Positions 24,876 to 33,556 of a DNA stretch of 64,000 bases are shown here, piece by piece. The notes below the pieces were generated by a model, which worked only from the letters and a program-made list of their open reading frames with translations, was not told the origin of the DNA and made no database searches. Every line of letters starts with the position of its first letter. The first letter of the stretch is position 1. Both the position numbers and the translations under genes were made by a program. This DNA is from Roseateles_B sp051857535 (GTDB lineage Bacteria > Pseudomonadota > Gammaproteobacteria > Burkholderiales > Burkholderiaceae_C): NCBI RefSeq assembly GCF_051857535.1, contig NZ_JBPZGY010000012.1:93720-157719 (forward strand). The letters run 5' to 3'.

Positions 24876-25763
24876 ATGGATGCAGGCGTGTTTGATCAAT
24901 GGGCCGCGCGCAGTCTGGCGCAGGTAGAACAGGCATTGGATGAATGGACGCCGGCTGATGCCCCGGCCGGCCTGGGCGAGGCCATGCGATATGCCGTGCT
25001 GGGCGCCGGCAAGCGGCTGCGGCCGCTGCTGGTGCTGGGGGCCGCCGAGGCGGCTTCGGCACAGGGCGAGGCCGCGCTGCGTGCAGCCTGCGCCGTCGAG
25101 CTGATCCACGCCTACTCGCTGGTCCATGACGACATGCCCTGCATGGACAACGACGTGCTGCGCCGTGGCAAGCCCACCGTGCACGTGCAGTTCGGCGAGG
25201 CGCAGGCCATGCTGGCCGGCGATGCGATGCAGGCCCTGGCCTTTGAGGTACTCACCCCTGACGGCGGCATGGATGCCCCGCTGCAGGCGCGCCTGTGCCG
25301 CCTCCTCGCGCGGGCCTCCGGCCACGCCGGCATGGCGGGCGGGCAGGCCATCGACCTCGCCAGCATCGGCAAGGCGCTGACCGAAGACACGCTGCGCGAC
25401 ATGCACCGCCGCAAGACGGGCGTGCTGCTGCAGGCCAGCGTTCTGATGGGTGCCGCCTGCGGCGATGTCTCTGGCGCCGCCTGGCAGGCTCTGAGCGACT
25501 ACGGCGCGGCCTTGGGCCTCGCTTTCCAGGTGGTTGATGACATCCTCGACGTTACCCAGGACTCCACCGTGCTGGGCAAGACCGCCGGCAAGGACCAGGC
25601 CTGCGACAAGCCCACGTATGTGAGCCTCCTCGGCCTGGAGGGGGCCCGCACCTACGCCGCACAGCTGCGCACCCAGGCCCATGCGGCGCTGGCCGCCAGC
25701 GGCCTCGAGAACACGGCCTGGCTCAGCGTGCTGGCCGACAAGGTCGTGGACCGCGATAACTGA
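24876..25763 (+). CDS. ispA: Farnesyl diphosphate synthase (short-chain polyprenyl synthase)
   Basis: Condenses DMAPP/GPP with IPP to farnesyl diphosphate, the precursor of undecaprenyl phosphate and quinone side chains. 295 residues, normal. The first Asp-rich motif is DDMPCMDND (about 84-92) and the second DDILDVTQD (about 221-229), with GKRLRP near the N-terminus. It sits between xseB and dxs in one tight operon that also supplies its C5 precursors through the MEP pathway. Confidence 0.95.
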   Translation: MDAGVFDQWAARSLAQVEQALDEWTPADAPAGLGEAMRYAVLGAGKRLRPLLVLGAAEAASAQGEAALRAACAVELIHAYSLVHDDMPCMDNDVLRRGKPTVHVQFGEAQAMLAGDAMQALAFEVLTPDGGMDAPLQARLCRLLARASGHAGMAGGQAIDLASIGKALTEDTLRDMHRRKTGVLLQASVLMGAACGDVSGAAWQALSDYGAALGLAFQVVDDILDVTQDSTVLGKTAGKDQACDKPTYVSLLGLEGARTYAAQLRTQAHAALAASGLENTAWLSVLADKVVDRDN

Positions 25764-25787
25764 CCCCCAAGAAAAGCAGGGTTCCCC

Positions 25788-27710
25788 ATGAGCTTTCCCT
25801 TGCTGCAGACCATCGACAGCCCCGCCGACCTGCGCCGCCTGCCGCGCGCGCAGCTCAAGCCGCTGGCTGACGAACTGCGCGCCTATGTGCTGGAGAGCGT
25901 GTCCAAGACCGGCGGCCATCTGGGCTCCAATCTGGGCACGGTCGAGCTGACGGTCGCGCTGCATTACGTCTTCAACACGCCGGAGGACCGCCTGGTCTGG
26001 GACGTGGGCCACCAGACCTATCCGCACAAAGTGCTGACGGGCCGTCGCGACCGCATGCCGGGCCTGCGTCAGCTGGGTGGCATCAGCGGCTTCCCGCGCC
26101 GTGACGAGAGCGAGTACGACACCTTCGGCACCGGCCATTCCTCTACCTCGATCTCCGCGGCGCACGGCATGGCCATGGCCGCCAAGATCAAGGGCGAGAA
26201 CCGCAAGGCCGTGGCCATCATCGGTGATGGCGCCATGACCGCGGGCATGGCCTTCGAGGCCCTCAACAACGCGGGCGTCGCCCATGGCGGCCTGATGGGC
26301 GACGTGCTGGTGATCCTGAACGACAACGACATGTCGATCAGCCCGCCCGTTGGCGCCCTGAACAAGTACCTGGCCCGCCTGATGAGCGGCAGCTTCTACG
26401 CCGCCGCCCGCGAGGGTGCCAAGAGCGTGCTCAAGAACACGCCTCTGTACGAATTCGCCCGCCGTTTCGAGGAGCACACCAAGGGCATGGTGGTGCCCGG
26501 CACCATCTTCGAGGAATTCGGCTTCAACTACGTCGGCCCCATTGACGGCCACGACCTCGACTCCCTGATCCCCACACTGGAGAACCTGCGCGACCGCGGC
26601 GGCCCGCAGTTCCTGCACGTGGTGACCAAGAAGGGTGCCGGCTACAAGCTGGCCGAGGCTGACCCGGTCAAGTACCACGCCGCCTCGGGCAAGTTCGACC
26701 CGGCTGTGGGCTTCGTCAAGTCCGCCACGCCGGCCAAGCCGACCTTCACGCAGATCTTCGGCGAGTGGCTGTGCGACATGGCCGAGCAGGACCCGCGTCT
26801 GGTGGGCATCACGCCGGCCATGCGTGAGGGCTCGGGCATGGTCGAGTTCCACAAGCGCTTCCCCACGCGCTACCACGACGTCGGCATCGCCGAGCAGCAT
26901 TCGGTGACTTTCGCCGCCGGTCTGGCCTGCGAGGGCCTGAAGCCGGTGGTGGCGATCTACTCGACCTTCCTGCAGCGCGCCTACGACCAGCTGATTCATG
27001 ACGTCGCCCTGCAGAACCTGGACGTGCTCTTCGCCCTGGACCGCGCAGGCCTGGTCGGCGCCGATGGTGCCACGCATGCCGGCAACTACGACATTGCCTT
27101 CACCCGCTGCATTCCCTTGATGAGCGTGCTGACGCCAGCCGACGAAAACGAATGCCGTCAGGCGCTCTATACCGGCTACCAGCACGAGGGCCCGGTGACA
27201 GTGCGCTACCCGCGCGGCTCTGGCGTGGGCACCGAGATCCAGAAGGACATGCAGGCCTGGCCCTGGGGCAAGGGGGAGATCCGCCGCGAATCCGGCAAGG
27301 CCCAGGGCCGTGCAGGTGCGCCGCGCATCGCCATCCTGGCCTTCGGCACCGTGCTGTACCCAGCCCTGCAGGCCGCCGAGCAGTTGGATGCCAGCGTGGC
27401 CAATATGCGCTTCGTGAAGCCCCTGGACGTCGAGCTGGTCCGGCAACTGGCAGAGAGCCACGACGCCCTGGTGACGATCGAGGAAGGCTGCGTCATGGGT
27501 GGCGCGGGCAGTGCCGTGATGGAAGCCCTGCAGTCCATGGGCCTGAACCTGCCGGTGCTGCAACTGGGCCTGCCGGACCAGTTCGTCGAGCATGGCGATC
27601 CGGCCAAGCTGATGGCCATGTGCGGGCTGGACGCGGCCGGCATCGTCCAGTCCATCCTGCAGCGTTTCGGCGCCCGGCCCGAGCTCCTGCGCCCGGCCGT
27701 GAACGAGTGA
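25788..27710 (+). CDS. dxs: 1-deoxy-D-xylulose-5-phosphate synthase
   Basis: TPP-dependent first enzyme of the MEP isoprenoid pathway, joining pyruvate and glyceraldehyde 3-phosphate. 640 residues, normal length. GGHLGSNLG and GTGHSST lie in the N-terminal domain, and the TPP/Mg motif GDGAMTAGMAFEALNN is at about 146-161. The conserved glutamate of the pyrimidine domain is in GIAEQHSVT. It is the last gene of the xseB-ispA-dxs operon. Confidence 0.97.
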   Translation: MSFPLLQTIDSPADLRRLPRAQLKPLADELRAYVLESVSKTGGHLGSNLGTVELTVALHYVFNTPEDRLVWDVGHQTYPHKVLTGRRDRMPGLRQLGGISGFPRRDESEYDTFGTGHSSTSISAAHGMAMAAKIKGENRKAVAIIGDGAMTAGMAFEALNNAGVAHGGLMGDVLVILNDNDMSISPPVGALNKYLARLMSGSFYAAAREGAKSVLKNTPLYEFARRFEEHTKGMVVPGTIFEEFGFNYVGPIDGHDLDSLIPTLENLRDRGGPQFLHVVTKKGAGYKLAEADPVKYHAASGKFDPAVGFVKSATPAKPTFTQIFGEWLCDMAEQDPRLVGITPAMREGSGMVEFHKRFPTRYHDVGIAEQHSVTFAAGLACEGLKPVVAIYSTFLQRAYDQLIHDVALQNLDVLFALDRAGLVGADGATHAGNYDIAFTRCIPLMSVLTPADENECRQALYTGYQHEGPVTVRYPRGSGVGTEIQKDMQAWPWGKGEIRRESGKAQGRAGAPRIAILAFGTVLYPALQAAEQLDASVANMRFVKPLDVELVRQLAESHDALVTIEEGCVMGGAGSAVMEALQSMGLNLPVLQLGLPDQFVEHGDPAKLMAMCGLDAAGIVQSILQRFGARPELLRPAVNE

Positions 27711-27878
27711 GCGGGCAGGCCGGCGTCGTGCGGCTCGCCCCTGCGCCAGGGGGCGCCGTCACCGCCGCCTGATGTCACGGCACAGGCGTTTTTAGAGACC
27801 TTGCCCGCACGGGTTTCCTCGGGCCGTGTCATGCTTGCGGCTTCCGGTGCTTCTCCTGGCCGGCCGTATTCCCAGCTT

Positions 27879-28673
27879 ATGAACCAAGTCACCAGCAGTC
27901 TTCACATCCCCGACACCCAGAGCGAGCGCGACGAGCGCCATCTCGTGATCCAACGCGTCGGCGTCAAGGATGTGCGCTATCCGCTGCAGCTGCGCCTGGA
28001 CCGTGATACCCAGCCCACCGTCGGCACCTGGGCCCTGGACGTGATGCTGCCCGCCGAGAAGAAGGGCACCCATATGTCCCGCTTTGTGGCCTGGCTGGAT
28101 GCGCTGAAGCAGCCGCTGGATGCCGCCGTGCTGCGCGGCCTGCACGAGGACATGCTGGCCAGGCTGGAGGCAAGGGATGGTCGCATCGAGGTGCGGTTCA
28201 CCTTCTTCCTGCGCAAGCGCGCGCCGGTTTCCGGCATCGAAAGCCTGCTGGACTATCAGGGCGCCTTCATCACCGAGACCCGCGATGGTTGCAGTCGCGT
28301 CTGGCTGGAGGTCGCCGCGCCGGTGAAGAGCCTGTGCCCCTGCTCCAAGGAAATCTCCGACTACGGCGCCCACAACCAGCGCTCGCTGGTGACCATCCGC
28401 GTCGAGTTGCTGGACGACAGCCTGGGCCTGGCCGAGCTGGTGCGTGCCGCCGAGCTGAGTGCCTCCAGCGAGATCTGGCCCTTGCTGAAGCGGGCCGACG
28501 AGAAGTGGATCACCGAGCACGCCTACGAGAACCCCAAGTTCGTCGAGGACCTGGTGCGCGACGTGGCCCTGCGCCTCAATGCCGAGCCGCGCATCGGCGC
28601 TTACCGGGCCGAGGTGGAGAACTTCGAGTCCATCCACAACCACAGCGCCTACGCCTGCATCGAGCGCTCCTGA
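27879..28673 (+). CDS. folE2: GTP cyclohydrolase FolE2
   Basis: Type IB GTP cyclohydrolase making 7,8-dihydroneopterin triphosphate for folate, or queuosine precursors; works with Mn or Fe rather than strictly zinc, and is often used under zinc limitation. 264 residues from MNQVTSSLHIPD. The metal-binding cysteine lies in SLCPCSKE (about 149-156), and HNQRSLVTI and the C-terminal IHNHSAYA are present. The 168-bp gap after dxs contains no Zur box I can recognise. A terminator follows. Confidence 0.94.
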   Translation: MNQVTSSLHIPDTQSERDERHLVIQRVGVKDVRYPLQLRLDRDTQPTVGTWALDVMLPAEKKGTHMSRFVAWLDALKQPLDAAVLRGLHEDMLARLEARDGRIEVRFTFFLRKRAPVSGIESLLDYQGAFITETRDGCSRVWLEVAAPVKSLCPCSKEISDYGAHNQRSLVTIRVELLDDSLGLAELVRAAELSASSEIWPLLKRADEKWITEHAYENPKFVEDLVRDVALRLNAEPRIGAYRAEVENFESIHNHSAYACIERS

Positions 28674-28735
28674 GGCCTGTGCGACAGAAGCCTGCGCTAC
28701 GGCATCCACTGTTCAGCCCCGCCCTGAGCATCCAG

Positions 28736-28755
28736 GCCCGCGAAAGCGGGCTTTT
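28736..28755 (+). terminator. Intrinsic terminator of folE2
   Basis: Stem GCCCGC / GCGGGC with a GAAA tetraloop followed by TTTT, between convergent folE2 and lysR. Confidence 0.85.
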
Positions 28756-28760
28756 GTCAT

Positions 28761-29714
28761 TCAGCCGGCTGGCGAAGATGGGCCGGTGCGGCGCAGGTCC
28801 TGCTCCAGCAGTTGCGACAGCGCCCGGGCCTCGGCACGCAGGCTGTCGAGCAGGGGGGCCAGCAGGGCGTGCCGGCTGCGCAACATGGCCTGCACGGTGT
28901 AGACCCGGTAAGGCACCGACACCCGCAGCCGGCGCAGCTGCAGCCCCTGCCCGCTGAAGCGCAGCGCCGTCAGCGGGTTCAGGATGGAGAGCCCCAGCCC
29001 CCGGCGCACACACTCGCAGATCGCTGCAGCGCTGTGCGTTTCCAGCTGCAGGCGGCGGGCGATGCCGGCGGCATCGAAGAGGGCGTCCAGCTGCTGGCGG
29101 TAGGGGTCCTGGCTGGCGAGGCTGATGAAGGGCTGGCCGCTCAGGTCCTCAAGGCCCAGGCTGGGCCGCTCCAGCAGCGGATGGCAGTCCGGCAGCACGC
29201 AGACCTCGTCCGCCTCGAAGAGAAGCTCGCTCTGCGTGCCCGGCGGTGATTGCGCCTGCTCGGTCAGGCCCAGGTCATAGCGCTGCTCGCTGAGCCACTC
29301 CTCCAGCAGCGGCGACTCCTGCGGCGTGATGCTCAGCCGTCCCTCGGGGGCCAGGTCTTGCCAGCGCTTGCAGGCGCCCGGCAGCAGGGCCTGGGTCAGG
29401 GCCGGCAGGCTCAGCAGCTCCAACACGGTCTCGTGGCCCTGTGCCAGCGCACGGGCGCGCAGCACGATGCGGTCCAGCCCGGCATAGCTGCGCTGCACCT
29501 CCTCGAACAGGCTCAGGGCGGCCTGCGTGGGCTTGAGGCGGCCTTTGACACGATCGAAGAGGGCATAGCCCAGCAGGAATTCCAGACGAGCCAACTCGCG
29601 GCTGAGCGTGGGCTGCGAGGTATGCAGGCTGCGCGCGGCCTCGCTGACGCCACCACTGAGCATCAGTGCGCGGAAGATTTCGATGTGCCGGTGGCTGATC
29701 AGCGCTGGGTTCAT
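28761..29714 (-). CDS. lysR: LysR-type regulator divergent from lysA
   Basis: 317-residue LysR-family protein: N-terminal winged helix (HIEIFRALMLSGGVSEAARSL, then TSQPTLSRELARLE at about 33-46) and a C-terminal effector domain of substrate-binding fold. It is transcribed divergently from lysA with under 100 bp between, the same arrangement as E. coli lysR-lysA, where LysR activates lysA when diaminopimelate is high and lysine low. The name rests on that arrangement, so the family is sure but the specific role is inferred. Confidence 0.85.
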   Translation of the reverse strand: MNPALISHRHIEIFRALMLSGGVSEAARSLHTSQPTLSRELARLEFLLGYALFDRVKGRLKPTQAALSLFEEVQRSYAGLDRIVLRARALAQGHETVLELLSLPALTQALLPGACKRWQDLAPEGRLSITPQESPLLEEWLSEQRYDLGLTEQAQSPPGTQSELLFEADEVCVLPDCHPLLERPSLGLEDLSGQPFISLASQDPYRQQLDALFDAAGIARRLQLETHSAAAICECVRRGLGLSILNPLTALRFSGQGLQLRRLRVSVPYRVYTVQAMLRSRHALLAPLLDSLRAEARALSQLLEQDLRRTGPSSPAG

Positions 29715-29733
29715 GCCCTAAGTATATCAATGG

Positions 29734-29752
29734 TGAATGGATGATGAATGGA
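29734..29752 (+). promoter_or_regulatory. Helix-phased direct repeat in the lysR-lysA intergenic region
   Basis: TGAATGGA occurs at 29734-29741 and 29745-29752, exactly 11 bp apart. It lies just past the lysR start and about 60 bp before lysA, a plausible regulator site. The identity of the binding protein is inferred from position only. Confidence 0.35.
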
Positions 29753-29811
29753 ATGCTATTTGCGGATATGGACAAGGAAGCGCATGCTGCGCCTCATTGC
29801 ATAGCCTGGCG

Positions 29812-31065
29812 ATGCCGACCATGACCCTGCCCCTGAACCCCACCTGCATCCAGCAACTGGCCCAGCAGTTCGGCACGCCGCTGTGGACCTACGACGCCCC
29901 GACCATCCGCGCGCGCATCGCGGCGCTGAAGTCCTTCGACACCATCCGCTTCGCGCAGAAGGCCTGCTCCAACACCCATCTGCTGCGCCTCATGCGCGAG
30001 CAGGGCGTGAAGGTGGATGCGGTCTCGCGCGGCGAGATCCTGCGCGCCCTGGCCGCTGGCTACCAGCCGGGGACGCCGGCCCAGGAGATCGTCTTCACCG
30101 CCGATCTGCTGGACCGCGCCACGCTGGACGCCGTGGTGCAGCACCGCATCCCCGTGAACGCCGGCTCCATCGACATGCTGCGTCAGCTGGGCCCGCGCTC
30201 GCCGGGTCATCCGGTGTGGCTGCGCATCAACCCCGGCTTTGGCCATGGTCACAGCAACAAGACCAACACCGGCGGCGAGCACAGCAAGCATGGCATCTGG
30301 CACGCCGAGCTGGGTGCCGCCCTGGCCGAGGTGAAGGCCCAGGGGCTGCAGCTGGTCGGCCTGCACATGCACATCGGTTCCGGCGTGGACTACAGCCACC
30401 TGGCCCAGGTCTGCGATGCCATGGTGGCCTTGGTGAAGCAGGTGAAGGCCGCGGGCCTGGACCTGCAGGCGATCTCCAGCGGCGGCGGGCTTTCCATCCC
30501 CTATCGCGAGGGCGACCCTGTGGTCGACACCGCCCACTACTTCGGCCTCTGGGACAGCGCCCGCAAGACGGCCCAGGCGCTGCTGGGCCACGCCCTGCAC
30601 CTGGAGATCGAGCCTGGCCGTTACCTGGTGGCCGAGTCCGGCAGCCTCATCACCGAGGTGCGTGCCGTGAAGGACGCCGGACGCAATCACTTCATGATGG
30701 TCGATGCCGGCTTCAACGAGCTGATGCGCCCTGCCATGTACGGCGCCTTCCACGCCATGAGCTTGGTGCCGCAGGACGCTGCTCCACGGCCGCTGCGGCC
30801 CACGGTGGTGGCTGGTCCCCTGTGCGAATCGGGCGATGTCTTCACCCAGGGCGATGGCGGCGTGGTCCAGCCCCAGGATCTGCCGCAGGCGCAGGTCGGC
30901 GACCTGCTGGTGATCCATGACACCGGGGCCTACGGCGCCTCCATGTCCAGCAACTACAACTCGCGACCCCTCATTGCCGAGGTGCTGCTGGACGGGGGTG
31001 AGGTCCGCCTCATCCGCCGACGCCAGACGGTGGAGGAGCTGCTGGCCCTGGAGCAAGGGCTTTGA
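29812..31065 (+). CDS. lysA: Diaminopimelate decarboxylase
   Basis: PLP-dependent fold-III enzyme converting meso-diaminopimelate to lysine. About 417 residues. The PLP lysine is in FAQKACSN (about residue 46) and HMHIGSG, SSGGGLSIPYREGD, EPGRYLVAESG, GPLCESGD and DTGAYGASMSSNYN are all present. In-frame ATGs at 29812 and 29821 are both reasonable; the earlier frame from 29737 reads through the regulatory gap. It is divergent from lysR, and no terminator is evident before ahpC. Confidence 0.95.
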   Translation: MPTMTLPLNPTCIQQLAQQFGTPLWTYDAPTIRARIAALKSFDTIRFAQKACSNTHLLRLMREQGVKVDAVSRGEILRALAAGYQPGTPAQEIVFTADLLDRATLDAVVQHRIPVNAGSIDMLRQLGPRSPGHPVWLRINPGFGHGHSNKTNTGGEHSKHGIWHAELGAALAEVKAQGLQLVGLHMHIGSGVDYSHLAQVCDAMVALVKQVKAAGLDLQAISSGGGLSIPYREGDPVVDTAHYFGLWDSARKTAQALLGHALHLEIEPGRYLVAESGSLITEVRAVKDAGRNHFMMVDAGFNELMRPAMYGAFHAMSLVPQDAAPRPLRPTVVAGPLCESGDVFTQGDGGVVQPQDLPQAQVGDLLVIHDTGAYGASMSSNYNSRPLIAEVLLDGGEVRLIRRRQTVEELLALEQGL

Positions 31066-31085
31066 AGTCTGCGTGACAGGAAAAT

Positions 31086-31155
31086 CCTATCAAGTACTCC
31101 GTTTGATAGGGCTGCTTAATAGCCAGGGCCAATAGGGGCGATTTGATAAATCAAA
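31086..31155 (+). promoter_or_regulatory. Inverted-repeat cluster upstream of ahpC
   Basis: A dyad CCTATCAA-N9-TTGATAGG (31086-31110) and a compact palindrome TTTGATAAATCAAA (31142-31155) share the TTTGATA element, and ATAG recurs at 31106, 31119 and 31132 (13-bp steps). A peroxide regulator is expected here, but spacing does not match the ATAG-N7-CTAT pattern of OxyR, so the regulator is not assigned. The remainder of the gap has a CATAAG-type -10 near 31176. Confidence 0.5.
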
Positions 31156-31220
31156 GCTAAGGGACTCGGGATGACCATAAGATTCAGTCCATCCCAACAA
31201 CCCCACAGCGGAGATTACCG

Positions 31221-31784
31221 ATGTCCCTGATCAACACCCAAGTCCAGCCCTTCAAGACTGAAGCCTTCCACAACGGCAAGTTCATTGAAGTGACGGAAGC
31301 CAGCCTGAAGGGCAAGTGGTCCGTGCTGGTCTTCATGCCTGCCGCCTTTACCTTCAACTGCCCGACCGAAGTGGAAGACGCCGCGGACCAGTACGCCGAG
31401 TTCCAGAAGGCCGGCGCCGAGATCTACATCGTCACCACCGACACCCACTTCTCGCACAAGGTGTGGCACGAGACCTCGCCCGCCGTGGGCAAGGCCAAGT
31501 TCCCCCTGGTCGGCGACCCCACCCACAAGCTGACCCACGCCTTCGGCGTGCACATCGAGGAAGAAGGCCTGGCCCTGCGCGGCACCTTCGTGATCAACCC
31601 TGAGGGCGTGATCAAGACCGCCGAAGTGCATGACAACGCCATCGCCCGCGACATGAAGGAAACCCTGCGCAAGCTGCGTGCCGCTCAGTACGTCGCCAGC
31701 CATCCCGGCCAGGTCTGCCCCGCCAAGTGGAACGAAGGCGCCAAGACCCTGACCCCCTCGCTGGACCTGGTCGGCAAGATCTGA
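31221..31784 (+). CDS. ahpC: Alkyl hydroperoxide reductase C (typical 2-Cys peroxiredoxin)
   Basis: Cytosolic peroxiredoxin reducing hydrogen peroxide and organic hydroperoxides. 187 residues, as in E. coli. The peroxidatic cysteine is C47 (AFTFNCPTE) and the resolving cysteine C166 (GQVCPAKW), so it is a full 2-Cys enzyme recycled by AhpF, encoded next. GGAGA precedes the ATG. The upstream region carries repeated TTGATA palindromes. Confidence 0.97.
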   Translation: MSLINTQVQPFKTEAFHNGKFIEVTEASLKGKWSVLVFMPAAFTFNCPTEVEDAADQYAEFQKAGAEIYIVTTDTHFSHKVWHETSPAVGKAKFPLVGDPTHKLTHAFGVHIEEEGLALRGTFVINPEGVIKTAEVHDNAIARDMKETLRKLRAAQYVASHPGQVCPAKWNEGAKTLTPSLDLVGKI

Positions 31785-31824
31785 CCCCAGTGACGCCCCA
31801 TCGTTTGTCGTGAGACAGACCCGA

Positions 31825-31911
31825 GCCGCCGGCCCCGCAGGGCTGGCGGCCCTCCCAGCGCGCATCGAGCGACGCTGAAAGCGCCCCGGCGGCCCCGGCG
31901 GGTGTTTTCAG
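31825..31911 (+). other. Two strong hairpins between ahpC and ahpF
   Basis: First hairpin 31825-31850: 11-bp stem GCCGCCGGCCC / GGGCTGGCGGC with one wobble. Second hairpin 31875-31911: CTGAAAGCGCCC / GGGTGTTTTCAG, 12 pairs including wobbles. Neither has a clear T tail. They may stabilise ahpC mRNA or reduce read-through into ahpF, giving more AhpC than AhpF. Confidence 0.5.
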
Positions 31912-31966
31912 GGTGGCTTGGATGGCCACATCTGTACGAAACACACGCAAGGAAAGAGAGCCCGCC

Positions 31967-33532
31967 ATGTTGGACGCCGCACTGAAGGAACAGCTCAAGG
32001 CCTACCTGGAGCGCGTTCGCGAGCCCTTCGAGATCGTCGCCTCGCTGGACGACTCGGCCACCGCGGCCGAGATGAAGGAACTGCTGCAAGAGATCGACGG
32101 CATGTGCGACAAGATCCAGCTGCGCCTGGACGGCAGCGATGCCCGCAAGCCCTCGTTCAGCCTGCAGCGCCTGGGCACCTCGCAGAGCCTCCGCTTCGCC
32201 GGCCTGCCCCTGGGCCATGAGTTCACCTCGCTGGTGCTGGCCCTGCTGTGGACCGGCGGCCACCCGCCCAAGGTCGAGCAGGACGTGATCGACCAGATCA
32301 AGGCCCTGGACGGCGACTTCCGCTTCGAGGTCTACATGAGCCTCAGCTGCCACAACTGCCCGGACGTGGTGCAGGCGCTGTCGCTGATGGCCGTGCTCAA
32401 TCCCAAGGTGAAGACCGTGGTGATCGAGGGCGGCGCCTTCCAGGAGGAGGTGACGACCCGCGAGATCATGGCCGTGCCCTCGGTCTACCTCAACGGCCAG
32501 CACTTCGGCTCCGGCCGCATGACGGTGGAAGAGATCGTCGCCAAGCTGGACACCGGCGCCGCTGCCCGCGACGCTGCCAAGCTCAGCGCCAAGGCACCGT
32601 ACGAGGTGCTGATCGTCGGCGGCGGTCCTGCTGGTGCGGCCGCGGCCGTGTATGCCGCCCGCAAGGGCATCCGCGTGGGGGTCGCGGCCGAGCGCTTTGG
32701 CGGCCAGGTCAACGACACCCTGGCCATCGAGAACTACATCTCCGTGCTGGAGACCGACGGCCCCAAGTTCGCCATGGCCCTGGAAGCCCATGTGAAGGCC
32801 TATGACGTCGACATCATGAACCTGCAGCGCGCCGAGAAGCTGACGCCCGCCGCGCAGCCCGGCGGCCTCATCGAGGTGCAACTGGACAATGGCGCCGTGC
32901 TCAAGAGCCGCAGCGTCATCCTCTCCACTGGCGCGCGCTGGCGCAACATCAACGTGCCCGGCGAGGCCGAGTACAAGAACAAGGGCGTGGCCTACTGCCC
33001 GCACTGCGACGGCCCGCTGTTCAAGGGCAAGCGCGTGGCGGTGATTGGCGGTGGCAACTCCGGCGTGGAGGCGGCCATCGACCTGGCCGGCATCGTGGCC
33101 CATGTGACCCTGCTGGAATTCGCCGACCAGCTGCGTGCCGACGCCGTGCTGGTGGACAAGCTCAAGAGCCTGCCCAACGTCAGCATCCACACCCAGGCCC
33201 AGACCACCGAGCTGACCGGCGACGGCAACCGCCTCAACGGCATCAGCTTCACCGACCGTGCCACGGGAGAGGCCCGCCACATCGAGCTGGAAGGCGTGTT
33301 CGTGCAGATCGGCCTGGTGCCCAACACCGAGTGGCTCAAGGGCACGGTGGAGCTGTCCAAGTTCGGCGAGATCATCGTGGACAGCCACGGCCGCACCTCG
33401 CTGCCTGGCGTGTTCGCCGCAGGCGATGCGACGACGGTGCCCTTCAAGCAGATCGTCATCGCCGCTGGCGATGGTGCCAAGGCGGCCCTGGGTGCCTTCG
33501 ACTACCTGATCCGCACGCCGGCCACGGCCTGA
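31967..33532 (+). CDS. ahpF: Alkyl hydroperoxide reductase subunit F
   Basis: FAD flavoprotein disulfide reductase that passes electrons from NADH to AhpC. 521 residues from the ATG at 31967 with AAGGAAAGAG upstream, the same length as E. coli AhpF. The N-terminal tandem thioredoxin-fold domain has the redox pair C128-x-x-C131 (CHNC). The FAD motif GGGPAGAAAA is near 213, and the reductase disulfide is CPHCD near 344. NAD-binding GGGNSGVEAA and FAD-binding GVFAAGDATT follow. It forms a pair with ahpC, and its stop lies 20 bp before the remnant of an araC-type gene. Confidence 0.96.
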   Translation: MLDAALKEQLKAYLERVREPFEIVASLDDSATAAEMKELLQEIDGMCDKIQLRLDGSDARKPSFSLQRLGTSQSLRFAGLPLGHEFTSLVLALLWTGGHPPKVEQDVIDQIKALDGDFRFEVYMSLSCHNCPDVVQALSLMAVLNPKVKTVVIEGGAFQEEVTTREIMAVPSVYLNGQHFGSGRMTVEEIVAKLDTGAAARDAAKLSAKAPYEVLIVGGGPAGAAAAVYAARKGIRVGVAAERFGGQVNDTLAIENYISVLETDGPKFAMALEAHVKAYDVDIMNLQRAEKLTPAAQPGGLIEVQLDNGAVLKSRSVILSTGARWRNINVPGEAEYKNKGVAYCPHCDGPLFKGKRVAVIGGGNSGVEAAIDLAGIVAHVTLLEFADQLRADAVLVDKLKSLPNVSIHTQAQTTELTGDGNRLNGISFTDRATGEARHIELEGVFVQIGLVPNTEWLKGTVELSKFGEIIVDSHGRTSLPGVFAAGDATTVPFKQIVIAAGDGAKAALGAFDYLIRTPATA

Positions 33533-33540
33533 ACAAGGCA

Positions 33541-33556
33541 CAGGGTCAGGCCTTGC
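33541..33556 (-). repeat. 16-mer repeat, one-base variant at the araC breakpoint
   Basis: On the minus strand this reads GCAAGGCCTGACCCTG, identical to the variant at 42731-42746 and one base from the four exact copies. It spans the point where AraC homology begins after ahpF. Confidence 0.7.

Noticed and set aside
24750..27593. A 947-codon minus-strand open frame
   Set aside because: Antisense to the xseB-ispA-dxs operon and without protein-family features.
31066..31220. Canonical OxyR site before ahpC
   Set aside because: ATAG/CTAT elements are present but their spacing (N15 between CTAT and ATAG, 13-bp ATAG steps) does not match the N7 pattern.
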